Assembly: GCA_012295275.1 (NCBI GenBank)
Contig: CM022670.1
Coordinates: forward strand, 16,850,198-16,914,197
Direction of reading: 5' to 3'
Length of the DNA: 64,000 nucleotides
DNA from: Chrysomallon squamiferum
Lineage: Eukaryota > Mollusca > Gastropoda > Neomphalida > Peltospiridae
Part shown: positions 26,166-38,319 of the stretch, piece by piece
How positions within the stretch are numbered: position 1 is the first letter of the stretch
How the letters are laid out: the number at the start of each line of letters is the position of its first letter
Made by a program: the position numbers and the translations under genes
The notes under the pieces: model-generated
Database searches by the model: none
What the model saw: the letters and a program-made list of their open reading frames with translations, nothing else
Told to the model about the DNA's origin: nothing

Positions 26166-28142
26166 ACATATATCCATACTTAATCACTAAAATGTTTTAA
26201 ATCCATTACAAATACTTTACATCACAAAACAGATTTTCTGGGTCGTATTTGATATCTCTGAGAATATGAGTAAGGATAAATAAAGAGAAATGGAAATTAA
26301 TACTTCTATGCCCGACATCAATATTATGAAACATGTTGATACATAAATATAATAATAAAAATTCGATTTAAAACTGTTTGTAATTATATTCATACACAGT
26401 TTGAAATATTTGTTAACATTTCAAAATGTATAAATAAAATCATTTAAAACACTCTATTTTCTGTAACAGTTTTTCAAACAGAGGATGCACACTGTAGCAT
26501 TGTTCAAGTCCTTCGTGGGGTTTTTTGTTTGTTTGTTTTGTTTTATGAATCGACTACAGTTAACATAAAATATTAATAACTACATGTAAACGGGTCTTTT
26601 TTTTTCGATTCTCACTACAATTATATTCTGTCTGTTCATTAATAATCACGTAAAACATACCATTAGACGACATATCAAGTACCCTTTTTTCCAATATCGA
26701 TTTATAAATGGACGTTTTTAGCACAAGAAACAGTGTTTGCTACTTCAGACAATAACACAAAACATTTAAATATGTTTGTACATGTGTGAAAAAGCTTTAA
26801 CAATGAGCACCACGGCGGACAGTCACGGAAACTGATGATACCATCAGTAAACTGAGTTAATGTGTGTCGTCAGCTTTCCCCTTTATCCGTGCCTCTTTTG
26901 TGAGCCGGTCAGAAAGATACGTTCACCTTACGTGCGCGCGTAAACAGGACGTAATCAGGTTCACGACGTTTCTTACTACTTCTTTTTATTTTTATTTTTT
27001 TTTTTTTTTTACTTCCTAACTACGGGGTAAACAACAACAACAAGAAAAAAATAATGTCACAGTTTATTAAATAACAGTCGAAGTATTCTTCTTTTCCATG
27101 TCTATTTTTTTTTTTTTTTTTTTTCTGAATAATAGATGTAAATTAAAGATTTAGCGTGTTTTGAAGGGATTTTTTTATTATTATTGTTAAAATCATGACC
27201 ACACTTGCTTAAACGCGATTTTGTTCGCATGAATTATATTTGATTTACGATTCTACTTTTGCTTGAAACAGTCAAAGGCTGGTCGTGTATACGTGTCTGA
27301 CCACTTACTCCGCCAGAGGAGATATCACGTTCACTAGATACACTGTTCCCAAAGCCCAAACCGACTCGAGTTTATTGCTGTCTCTCTACGTGGGGCCGGC
27401 TATTATTCTCCGATACGCTTATCTCTCCTCTTTTGTACCCGGCTTTCTTTAGTCATATTCTCTTTTCAGAGTCGTGTATTCCACTTGAATTATCTTCCAG
27501 TTCTTCCTAATTGCATTCCACGTATCAACAATGTTATCGCATAAGCTACTCGCACAGGGGCTGAATCTTAACTGTCCCAAAGTAACAATTATTTTACAAC
27601 GAGCTCCCACTGCTTAATGTATCTCCGTCTTCTCTGTCTCCTTCACAGCTCCGCGGGCAGCTCGCATACATATTCACCCAGGACTTTTATAGCATATGTA
27701 CGGACAGTTTTTAGTCACTGTCACCAAATGAAATGACAGTCTAATATTCATAAATAAAGAACGCTTCATCAAATGATAAATACCTCGACATATTTTTTTT
27801 TTTTTTAGCTACGAACATAAACATGTTAATCCTGATGCACATAGCACTTAATAAAGTGACAGCGGTAGGCTGAAATGTGACCTTTTTTTTTTTTTTACTG
27901 GTTGAAGAACTACGGGGTAAATAAATAAAACTAATAAAATAATAAAATAAATAAATAAAAGCAAAACAATGCAAAATATTTATACATGGGCGTGCGTGTG
28001 CGCACGCACACACATACACAAACACACACACATATACACACATAAATAAAATAAATATTAATTGCCTGGATCTACAGTATAAGATGGTTTTAATAATAAA
28101 TTGAATTATACTAAATGAAGAATGTGCACGCAGGATAGAAAT
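26166..28142. other. Intergenic DNA with a unique island at 27280-27720
   Basis: No gene is recognised. The segment 26800-26970 and especially 27280-27720 are unique, GC-richer and free of simple repeats. They are flanked by poly(T) tracts at about 26997-27010, 27104-27124 and 27791-27807. Confidence 0.5.
27280..27720. other. Unique island, candidate regulatory element
   Basis: This is about 440 bp of non-repetitive, mixed-composition DNA in the middle of the intergenic desert. It carries homeodomain-like words (CCTAATTGC near 27508, CACTTGAATT near 27482) and CpG words, and no exon with plausible splice sites. The position between two developmental transcription factor genes makes an enhancer plausible, but this is inference. 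Confidence 0.3.
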
Positions 28143-28672
28143 GTGAGTGGATAAACGTGAAGTGAGTGAAGAAAAGTGAACTCAGTGAAGAAACGTGAAG
28201 TGAGTGAAAAAAGTGCACTCAGTTAAGAAACGTGAAATCAGTGAATAAACGTGAAGTGAGTGAAGGAACGTGAAATCAGTGAATAAACGTGAAGTGAGTG
28301 AAGGAACGTGAAATCAGTGAAAAACGTGAAGTGAGTGAAGGAACGTGAAATCAGTGGATAAACGTGAAGTGAGTGAAGGAACGTGAAATCAGTGAATAAA
28401 CGTGAAGTGAGTGAAGGAACGTGAAATCAGTGAATAAACGTGAAGTGAGTGAAGGAACGTGAAATCAGTAAAAAGTGAATGAAAACGTGAAAGTGAAGAA
28501 AGGAACAGTGAAAATGAAGTGGAAAAACGTGAAGTGAGTGAAGGAACGTGAAATCAGTGGATAAACGTGAAGTGAGTGAAGGAACGTGAAATCAGTGAAT
28601 AAACGTGCACTCAGTGAAGAAATGCGCATTCAGTAAAGAAAAGTGCACCCAGTAAGGAAAAGTGCACTCAGG
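28143..28672 (+). repeat. 38-bp minisatellite (GTGAAGTGAGTGAAGG family)
   Basis: The array is built from GTGAAATCAGTGAATAAAC and GTGAAGTGAGTGAAGGAAC half-units alternating with a 38-bp period (for example GTGAAGG at 28260 and 28298). Each half is itself a variant of an ancestral AACGTGAANTGAGTGAA word, so it is a dimeric higher-order repeat. Edge copies are degenerate (AAGTGCACTCAGTGAAG). A disrupted copy lies near 28470-28520. It has no coding content. Confidence 0.95.
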
Positions 28673-29111
28673 GAAAAAAACCCACTTCATTAATCAATGG
28701 TAGGGTAAAATAATCCAAACAATCATACTGAGCAACAAGCTTCCACGAAAAGTAAATATTTAAAATAGATTTGTATATGACTTAGTTTTTTTATTTCTTT
28801 TCTCTCTCTCTCTCGTTTTTTCTAAATTAATAATAATAAGGATAATAATAACAACAACAACAACAACAACAACAAGAACAAGAAGAAGAACTATAATAGT
28901 AATAGTAAGAAGAAAAGAAGAAGAAAATGAAATACTGTTCCTACTGCTAGTATTAATGTTTAATGAAATGAAGACATATAGCCGAGTTCACTCATCAGTA
29001 ACTTGTTAAATTTTATCTTTCCATAATGTTAATTTATAACAAGCAGAAAAAATCCTACTAAAAGAAATATATATATTAATAATAATAATAATAATAATAA
29101 AATATTAAAAA

Positions 29112-29147
<36 letters not shown>

Positions 29148-29259
29148 TTTTATTTATTTGTTTCAATTTTGATATTTTTCAAAATTTTATTTTGATTATT
29201 ATTATTAATTTACTTCTTATTTCTATTTATTTTTATTTATTTTATTTATTTAATATTTA

Positions 29260-29291
<32 letters not shown>

Positions 29292-29684
29292 TAATTTATT
29301 CATTCAATAATTTATTATTATTTTTTGTTTTAATTTTAATTTAATTCTTATTTTATTTCTATTTCTAATTTTAATTTTAATCTTCAATTTTTTTTAAATT
29401 TATATTTCTATTTTGTTTCAATTTTTTTTTCAATTTTAATTTTAATTTTTATTTTCAATTTTTTTTTTTTTTTATTTCAATTTTTTTTTTCAATTTTTTT
29501 TTTTTTTATTTTCAATTTTATTTTAATTTTTTTTTTTTTTTTTTATTTTTTTTTTTTCATATCACGTGTATAAACTACACCTGGAGTAACACGTCACTTT
29601 GTCTGACGCGGAAGGATACTTGATCATGCTTGGACCTCACTGTACAGAATAAATCTCAGTTACACGATCAGTTTCCTTTTAGCC
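28673..29684. repeat. Low-complexity AT desert (AAT/ATT/T-rich)
   Basis: AAC/AAG/AAT trinucleotide runs (28830-28930) are followed by AAT and ATT runs (29072-29150, 29258-29290). From 29290 to 29560 the sequence is almost only A and T, with repeated CAATTTT words and poly(T). A short unique segment (29560-29684) precedes the satellite. Confidence 0.8.
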
Positions 29685-30320
29685 CGACACACTGAATTAA
29701 TAGTCACTGCAATCACGAGTCAACTGGATACTTCGACACACTGAATTAATAGTCACTGCAATCACGAGTCAACTGGATACTTCGACACACTGAATTAATA
29801 GTCACTGCAATCACGAGTCAACTGGATACTTCGACACACTGAATTAATAGTCACTGCAATCACGGTCAACTGGATACTTCGACACACTGAATTAATAGTC
29901 ACTGCAATCACGAGTCAACTGGATACTTCGACACACTGAATTAATAGTCACTGCAATCACGAGTCAACTGGATACTTCGACACACTGAATTAATAGTCAC
30001 TGCAATCACGAGTCAACTGGATACTTCGACACACTGAATTAATAGTCACTGCAATCACGAGTCAACTGGATACTTCGACACACTGAATTAATAGTCACTG
30101 CAATCACGAGTCAACTGGATACTTCGACACACTGAATTAATAGTCACTGCAATCACGAGTCAACTGGATACTTCGACACACTGAATTAATAGTCACTGCA
30201 ATCACGAGTCAACTGGATACTTCGACACACTGAATTAATAGTCACTGCAATCACGAGTCAACTGGATACTTCGACACACTGAATTAATAGTCACTGCAAT
30301 CACGAGTCAACTGGATACTT
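29685..30320 (+). repeat. 49-bp satellite, 13 near-identical copies
   Basis: The unit starts CGACACACTGAATTAATAGT, continues CACTGCAATCACGAGTCAAC and ends TGGATACTT. It repeats thirteen times head to tail, so the array spans 13 units less one base. The only difference I see is a single missing A in the fourth copy, near 29864 (CACGGTCAAC for CACGAGTCAAC). The period of 49 is not a multiple of three, so no long frame exists. Such homogeneity indicates recent amplification or gene conversion. Confidence 0.97.
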
Positions 30321-30547
30321 CCACATAGACATTTGGTGTCTGTTCCTATTGTTTCCTTAAACTTTTCTATACTTTTTTTTTTTTTTTTTTATATATCTAT
30401 TTTTATTTGGATGACATGTATGCTTGTACATGCATTAGTAATTTTTCATTATATTTTTAAAATTTTTAATTTAATATAATTTATTTAGTTTAACTTAATT
30501 TAATTAATTTATTTATTTAAGAGAGAGGTAAAAAAAATAAGTACAAA

Positions 30548-30601
<54 letters not shown>

Positions 30602-31100
30602 GTATCAGATATTTAATTTCATTTCTCTGAATTGACGCATATTTATTTTGTCATAGTTTTGTAAATTTATTTATATGATCTGAAATGAAGTTTCCATCTA
30701 TCTCATTCTTAAATTAAGATGTGGATGGTGATCAAGTTTGAAAATTTAGTTTCTTTTATTTTGTTCTTGTACTAATAAGTAATTTAAAAATTCTCGATAG
30801 ACAAGGTTTTTACTCTGAATGTGTGTTTTTTATTTCTTTATTTTTTTAGTTCATTAGTCTTCCGTTTTCGTCCTGGACTTTCATTCGTACTTTTAATTCG
30901 TGACTTATATCCTTATCATTATTTATTTATTCATTCATTTATTTATTTGTCTGTCTGCAATTTTTTTATTTTTTTATTTTTTTTTTTTTTTTATCAGAAA
31001 AAAAACAAAGACGCCGATGTATCAGTTTAAACTGATACCTTTTAAAAAAAAATGTTAATTTGGCTGGGAATTATCAAAATAATGGCAGACAGCGTAAAAA
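30321..31100. other. Intergenic DNA with (CA)n at 30548-30597
   Basis: The stretch is AT-rich and holds poly(T) at about 30372-30390, a CA run of about 24 units and T-rich DNA at 30930-30993. No gene is seen. Confidence 0.6.
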
Positions 31101-31114
31101 AGGGCTGAAAGAAC

Positions 31115-31152
31115 AATATTATTGTTATTATTATTTTTATTATTATTGTCAC

Positions 31153-31195
<43 letters not shown>

Positions 31196-31223
31196 TTTTT
31201 TTTTTTTTTTTTTTTATTGGCAC

Positions 31224-31300
<77 letters not shown>
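31115..31300. repeat. (ATT)n array with poly(T) interruption
   Basis: Two ATT runs (about 31148-31195 and 31222-31300) flank a poly(T) tract. They are complementary to the (AAT)n run at 31438-31510. Confidence 0.9.
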
Positions 31301-31301
<1 letters not shown>

Positions 31302-31437
31302 GACTTGGTGTGTAAATGAAATATATTTTATATTTATTTACATTGTGAAATGATTTTTTATATACATATCCGGGTTCGCTGTTTCTCAGTAACAAGTAAA
31401 TCATCAAAACGAAGGCGTGGAAACTGTTATCTGATGG

Positions 31438-31439
31438 AG

Positions 31440-31485
<46 letters not shown>

Positions 31486-31650
31486 CAATAATAATAATAA
31501 TAATAACAATAATGAAAATAATAACAACAACAACAATAATAATAAAATTTAAAAAAATAAAAAGAAGACGAAGAAGACGAAGAAGAAGAATTTTAATAAC
31601 AACAACAAGCAACAACAACAACAATAATGAGACAACAAAAACAAACAACA
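31438..31650. repeat. (AAT)n/(AAC)n/(AAG)n compound repeat
   Basis: AAT units grade into AAC-, GAAGAC- and AAC-rich units. The poly-Ile and Arg-rich frames here are artefacts. Confidence 0.9.
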
Positions 31651-31654
31651 GAAA

Positions 31655-32330
31655 CCAGCAAGTGAGGGCCCAGGCTGATTTGTGTGTGTATAAACGTAAT
31701 CACTTGAAAACCACACACTGTGGCGCTTCTTCCACCAATAATAGAGTCTTTAAACTGTAGCAGTCAAATGTATCGCCGCGGGCATCGGGATTTCGTACCT
31801 TTTCACGATATGCTTTGAAAGGATAAACAGTAACTTCTCCCTCTTCATTAAAAGCCTGTCACAAAAACTGACGGGGAAGAATGTACATCTTTCCGCACAA
31901 CCGATCACACAAGAGCGGCAGTCTTTACAACTGCATTTAACAAAGAATCGCCCTTTGATTTTCATCCATGTTTATAGGTATTGCTGATTTTTATCACGAC
32001 AGACTAGCGAACGAACGGCTGACAACATCTGATAACGGCGATATTCAGAACAAATTTGTCGAGTCTTTAACCAAACAGATTTTTCTCTCTTTTTTTTATT
32101 TATTTTTTTTTTATTTTATTTTATTTTTTTTTTTTTTTTTTTTTCCCCGGACTTGCGATCTGAAGATATAATCATGCCGCTTCGAATGGAAGAAAGACAC
32201 GGGTTAAAGTGGAAATGTTTTTCAAGGGATGGAGTAAATTTGAGAAAAGTCACCTGCCTTTGATGGCAATCGCTACAAATGAGTGTATAAACGGCAGCGA
32301 TTGCAGCCTGCCTGTTTGAGAAGGAATAAA
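31655..32330. other. Unique segment with a cysteine-rich minus-strand frame
   Basis: This non-repetitive, GC-richer segment is interrupted by poly(T) at about 32117-32144. On the minus strand an ATG-initiated 71-residue frame (31965 to 31750) contains CSCKDCRSCVIGCAERC, six cysteines in 17 residues followed by another. I recognise no family. Cys spacing vaguely resembles small metal-binding or secreted Cys-rich proteins, but it may be chance. Confidence 0.25.
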
Positions 32331-32448
32331 TCAGAGACTCGTGCCGCGTGCCACTCGGAAGATAACAAATTTTAATGACTTGTGAAAAACCGAGAACATT
32401 TTTATTACAAATAAAAAAAATCTCAACTATCTTTTGTTGTCGCCCTTT

Positions 32449-32640
32449 CTTTCTTTCTTTCTTTCTTTCTTTCCTGATTTGTTTGTTTATTTATTTATTT
32501 ATTTATTTGTATGTTTGTTTGTTTATTTCTTTCTTTCTTTGTTCCTTTATTTGTTTCTTCCTTTATTTGTTTGTGTTTTTGTTAGTTTGTTTCTTCCTTT
32601 ATTTTTTGTTTGTTTGTGTGTTTATTTATTAATATTTATT
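32449..32640. repeat. (TTTC/TTTA/TTTG)n degenerate tetranucleotide tract
   Basis: CTTT, ATTT and GTTT units succeed one another. The Phe/Leu-rich open frames result from these repeats. Confidence 0.85.
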
Positions 32641-32669
32641 TTAATGATTACTGTTACCAATTTTACTAC

Positions 32670-32742
32670 CAGTACAACTATTACTATCAGCACAACTATT
32701 ACTACCAGTACAACTATTACTATCAGTACAACTATTACTTCT
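32670..32742 (+). repeat. 18-bp tandem repeat, four copies
   Basis: CAGTACAACTATTACTAT or its CAGCACAACTATTACTAC variant recurs every 18 bp (32670, 32688 and onward), then decays into ACT triplets. A (GTA)n run follows at about 32818-32848. Confidence 0.85.
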
Positions 32743-32818
32743 ACTACTACTGTTGCTACAAAGACCATCACAGACACAACGATAAACTACAACGATAACA
32801 AAAATCACAACTTAACTT

Positions 32819-32849
<31 letters not shown>

Positions 32850-33099
32850 AGATAATAATAACATTATTTATAGTAATAACAATTAATAAATAATAAACAA
32901 AACAATTCTACAACTTGTTAATTTGAAATTATTTAAAGGCTAGAAATACTGCCATTAAAAACGTAAGCTGGACCACCACTAACACAGATACAACCAAATC
33001 ATTTTTTTTTTTTTACAGTTTGAATAACCTTTGTTATCTGTTAGTTATTTTAAATATTAGGATCTTTGTTATTTTTATTCTGTCATACAAACACGTGAC

Positions 33100-33363
33100 C
33101 AGGGGCGGACCTGTTAGGAAACTAATTCAAACTTCAGAGCCCTTAATCCGAGAGCAGCCCTAGAAGAGAAATTAATTCACTTTGCTTCAACATTTTAATC
33201 AAAATCTAAGCTGTGATAATTTAAAAAACAAAAACAACACGGACAGTCATGGAACACTGCCATAGAAGAAGATAACAGTGGTTACCCAGACATCGTTTGC
33301 TGCTTGGGAAAACCTCTGTAATAGTTAAGACTTCGGGGCCCTAACAATGCAGATCCACCAATG
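33100..33363. mobile_element. Degenerate hAT-like non-autonomous element (264 bp)
   Basis: The left end CAGGGGCGGACCTGTTAGG and the reverse complement of the right end (CATTGGTGGATCTG, then TTAGG) match imperfectly as terminal inverted repeats. The CAGGGGCGGATC-like terminus is typical of hAT-superfamily elements. The flanking 8-mers CACGTGAC (33092-33099) and TACGTGAT (33364-33371) agree at six of eight positions, consistent with a decayed 8-bp target-site duplication. There is no transposase frame, so it would have been mobilised in trans. Confidence 0.6.
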
Positions 33364-33371
33364 TACGTGAT

Positions 33372-34760
33372 TAAGCAAGTAGGATGTCGCAAATTCATTA
33401 TACCAATTTGATCACCTTTCACTTTCACCGTAATGCATTATCTTCACTTTCCCCTGAGCAAAAGATTGCCTACAGCATAATATATGTTAATAATGTAAAA
33501 TGATAACTGTATGCACCTGTAATTCGTGTTGTCCAAATTTCTATGTTTGTTTCTTACGTCACGTCGTTGCCAAATGGCTATGTGAAATAAACTGAACAAA
33601 TTCGAAACGATTTTTATTATAACCATAGGTAAAATAAATCAATAACTTCTTTTTTTTTTTTTTTTTTTTTTTTTTTGTGTTTTTGTCTACTTCGGATTTC
33701 TGTAAATCGGATGAATAAATGAAAACTCAGAAAGAAATAATTTTTTTTATTTTATCTTTGAAAAGCTACCAGATAAGATTTAATATTTCTATTTTCTAAA
33801 TTTAAACATTATTTAATACTTAACGTAACAAGTAATTTCAAGAAAACCAGATTTCAGAAAAGGTTTGGGGTCTTCCTTTGAAGTATATATATACATGAAA
33901 AATGTATGTATATACATTTGAAATGATTGTCAGTGAGACACGGTGCATTCTAAATTGGTTGTAATAAAATATATGGCTTCCTGAAACCTATGAACACACT
34001 TAGCTGATTTTGAAAAGCTGGGTTTAGTTCTTTCTGAAATTTCAAAACGTTTTTCAAAAATGATGACACAATGTTAGCTCTTTCTGTCCATAAACATCTA
34101 AAATTACTGAATTAATTGCCTTTTCTAGCAGTTAACCTGTTAATCGCTTATAATAATAATAAGAAGAAGAAGAAGAAGAAGAAGAAGAGCAAGAACAACA
34201 ACAATAATGATGATGATGACGACAATAATAAGTAGCCATTTTACTTAATTTTGTATTAATTGTCACCATACGAATGCTATGTAAGTGTTAAATGTAGATA
34301 AATGAGTATTAACATAATTATTAAATTCTAGGACTAAATAAAGATATAGCAATACAAATGTACAAACAGAAACTTTTGTCGTCCATTCAACGAGGAATCG
34401 TGAAAAACAGGGAAGTAACATACAAAAGACGCGAGTTAAAGAAAACAGATGACAAAGTAATAAGTGTTATCATTCACAAGTATCTGTAATCACTCGTTTT
34501 TTACCACATCGGGAGTTTTACGTGTATATTTTTGAAAAAAAAAAACGACATATTGAAATGGCACACATATAAAGATAAAGCGATAAACACAACATTAATA
34601 TCCAACAGACGTTTTTATTTTCAAGTGAACGTATATCAGATTTAAAGCCTCTTTATAAAAAAATTAATCCCTGAATATATAACCCGGATCCAGTTCATTA
34701 ATTGAGCTATCATCTGATAACTGTGCAGTTTTCTTCTTCGCCCCTACCCCTCCCTTTTTT

Positions 34761-34841
<81 letters not shown>

Positions 34842-35215
34842 TTTTTTTTTGCCACTGTAGTATGAACACAAATGACGAAAATTGTTTAATTCGGTGATAA
34901 ACATGCTGACAGATACATATATTTAAAGCTTGGCAGGAAGTTAGAATAACAATTTAAGTACTTAAGAAATTATAAGAAGCTGTTGGTATAGCTTGTTTGA
35001 TAATTAAAAGAGTTTTTTTGAGCTGTCGAACATCTGTCGTTTTATTTCACTTGAACATATGTGTGTTTGTGTGTCTGTGTGTTTATTTACGTAAACGTGT
35101 AGAGACTGAGTGGATATGAATTGTGTAAATATATCTGTAAATACATTATATTTATATGCACACAATATAATGATATAGTGCACACACACATACACACACA
35201 CATAGAGAATAATTA
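33372..35215. other. Intergenic DNA with AAG and ATTT/ATT repeats
   Basis: No gene is recognised. Repeats are poly(T) at about 33650-33676, (AAG)n at about 34160-34190 and (ATTT)n(ATT)n at about 34761-34841. Confidence 0.6.
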
Positions 35216-35346
35216 GTTACTGGCTTTAGATATCAGTTTTATCCTGTGAAGGTGAGAATACCGAATTTGCAGCGAGGCCATGCCGAGCTACATTCGACAT
35301 TCCACCTGAGAAGGATAAAGCCTTATATCTATCTTAAGACAGTAAC
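35216..35346. mobile_element. 131-bp fold-back element or long hairpin
   Basis: Almost the whole segment is self-complementary. The left arm GTTACTGGCTTTAGATAT, then TTTTATCC, GGTGAGAATACCGAAT and GCGAGGC, pairs with the right arm. The reverse complement of the right arm reads GTTACTGTCTTAAGAT, CTTTATCC, GGTGGAATGTCGAAT and GCTCGGC. The loop is around CATG at about 35280. A short snap-back MITE is the simplest explanation. A transcribed hairpin (pre-miRNA-like) is possible but larger than usual. No clear target-site duplication is seen beyond TTA. Confidence 0.6.
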
Positions 35347-35669
35347 CAGTTATTTCTTTCATGTTGCAGTTCTAAATAATACAAAAACGAAATGAAATTT
35401 ACAGTTTTATTTCTCAAACCCACCCTCTCGACAGTAGTAGATTCGATCGTACTGATTTCGTTGTCTCCTACAAAGATTATATTATATACTTCAAAACAAA
35501 ATAGTTCTTACATAACACCAATTTATTTGTTATTTTTTTAAAATGTAAGCAGTTTTCGAAATGATCTTTTAATATTTAAATTAGCAACTGAATATTAAAG
35601 AAAGTAACTTTGAACACAATATGAGTGTGTTTGTATGTGTGTATATGTGATGTGTGTATGAAGTATGTG

Positions 35670-35673
35670 GGCT

Positions 35674-35708
<35 letters not shown>
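35670..35708. repeat. (GT)n microsatellite
   Basis: A GT run follows a looser GTGT/ATGT-rich lead-in from about 35625. Confidence 0.9.
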
Positions 35709-35712
<4 letters not shown>

Positions 35713-35828
35713 TAATAGCAAGTATTTTTTACGAAAATAATTATTAAAAAAGTTAAATTTTTTGTCAGTGTTGAAATTTATCTAGTCATCATATCATGCC
35801 AAAACGTATAGTGATTGTAGACTAGATA

Positions 35829-36012
<184 letters not shown>

Positions 36013-38287
36013 TTATTAATTCTGTATTAATTTTGCTATAAAACGGAAACAAGCATTAAAAAAATGAGGAGAAAATAAAATGAAACAAAGAAAAACTAAG
36101 AAATTAATAAAATGAATTTAAAAAAAAAAAAATCAAGCAATGCAATAATAAAACACACACCGGCACACACATACACAGACCCAAAAGTATTTAAAAAAAT
36201 AATAATAATAATAACGACATTTTTCATGAAATGAAAAGTGAAAAAAAAGGATATGACAAAAGATATTATTATCATTGTATCGAGGGTGACTGAAGTAACA
36301 GATTAGCAGAGCTGTGATTATTCCAGAGCGCTTCCCCATGTAAATCATTCAGTTCCCGCCCAGTGACTCGCGTCTTTCTCCAGGCTGTTTTCGTTCTCAA
36401 CTCTTTTTGTGGTCGCAAACGACATGGCAAAATCTTCACAGGAGGCCGTTTGAAATCAACGTATTCATATCATCGTTATAATTAACTAGGTAGACTAGGC
36501 AGGACTTTTTCACTTTTGAAATTCATATCTGTTTTAGTATCAGTATTGATAATAAAATCAGCATTCTGTATTGCTATAAGCCGGGACATAACATGTTTAT
36601 ATAGAAAAAAAAAAAAAAAAATTGACGAATTAACATAGTGATATTATCAACTCCGATAATGTATGTTTAAATGGATAAGAAACGAAAATAAAAGATATAG
36701 TTGTCATTGAATGTGTTTAATTACTTAAAATTAATTGTCTGTATTTTATTTGTTAGTTTAAATATATATTTTTAAATAATTATAATAATAATAATAATAA
36801 TAATTAATAAAAATAATAATAATAAACAAAAAGAATTTAAAATTCAGCATCAAAAATAGATAGAAAAAAATTAAAAATTCTTAACAAAATTAAAAAAACA
36901 AAAAAAAAAAAGCATGTAAAATCATAATGTAATATAAAAAAAAAAAAGAAGAAAATACAAAAATTAAACAAAACAAAACAATTCTTCATTTAAAATTAAA
37001 AAATACCAAATACAACAATAAAAAAATTAAAAAAACGCTCAAAAATCCATTACGTATTATATACACAAAAAGAAAAAAACAAAACAAAACAACAAAGAAT
37101 TTAATAACTAAAAACTATCAAACTTCTGCAACACAACAAATAAATTTTATACACATATACATACAAACGCGCGCGCTCACCCAAACTCATCACGCATTCC
37201 ACACCCACACACACACACACAAATGATTTGAAAGTTATAAAACGCAAGTCTAGAGCAGGCCCGGGGGAGATGGACGCTTGGTAGGTTCAGCTGGTCGATT
37301 TTTTTTTTTTTTTTTTTTTTTTTTGGCGTCTGGTTGTTAGACATCGTTTCTCATTGTAGAAAGGGGGAGGAACGTTCACACCCGTCCTTTGTGATCACCT
37401 CTCCAAAAATTAAACAGCTTTATCTTGCTGTTTTATATCTGTAAAACGACTTTTCACGTATCTAGTCAATCAGGCCGAAGATTCGGCTCTAACAATGAGA
37501 AAAACGTGCCAAGAAGCACTCCGAGACAAAGTCAAGATGGTTTCACCGCAGTGTCGAGGCGGAACAGTCACCAATTGACGTCTTCAAAATGATAGACCCC
37601 TAAAATTAAAATACCTGTATGAGTCCCTCGGGGCTACTGTCTCTTCATCGATTCAGAAACCCCACCCGAACTGCTTCCCACCGTTCTGTCAGAGTGAAAT
37701 AAAGAAAAGAAAGAAAATAAATTTTTACTGGAGATTAATTCGTTCTCTACGCACTAAACTATTGTTCAGACTCAAACCAAAAAAAAATATCACTTATTTT
37801 GAATTGGTGACTTTGCTTGTGACAGTTTTAATGTTATTGTGACACTGTTATAAAAAAAAAGTGAAATATTAAAAATAAAAAGAAGAAGAAATAACTACCT
37901 ACCTGTCGAAATAAATAAATAAACAAATAACTAACTAAAGAAAGAAAAAAAAAAAAAAGAAAAAAGAAAGAAAGAATGAATGAAAGAAAGAAAGAACAAT
38001 CGTGTCAAGAATCACAACAAAAAACAAATTGAAAACTTACAAGTTGTGTTTATGTATATTTAAATTTTTGAAAATTAACTCACAAAATATTATACAGCAC
38101 TCACAGGTACGTAAAAAAATCCTCTAAACACCATTAAATAACAACAACAAAAAGACAACAACAACAAATAAGACCAACCAAAACAATTAAAAACCAACAA
38201 AACAGACTTTCGTAATTAAAGTAAGAAAAATAATAATTAATATAATATAATACACTATATTAAATTATAAGCATTACTACTACTACA

Positions 38288-38319
<32 letters not shown>

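Noticed and set aside
28143-30320. CRISPR-like arrays of direct repeats
   Set aside because: The units abut head to tail without unique spacers, and the genome is animal; they are minisatellites.
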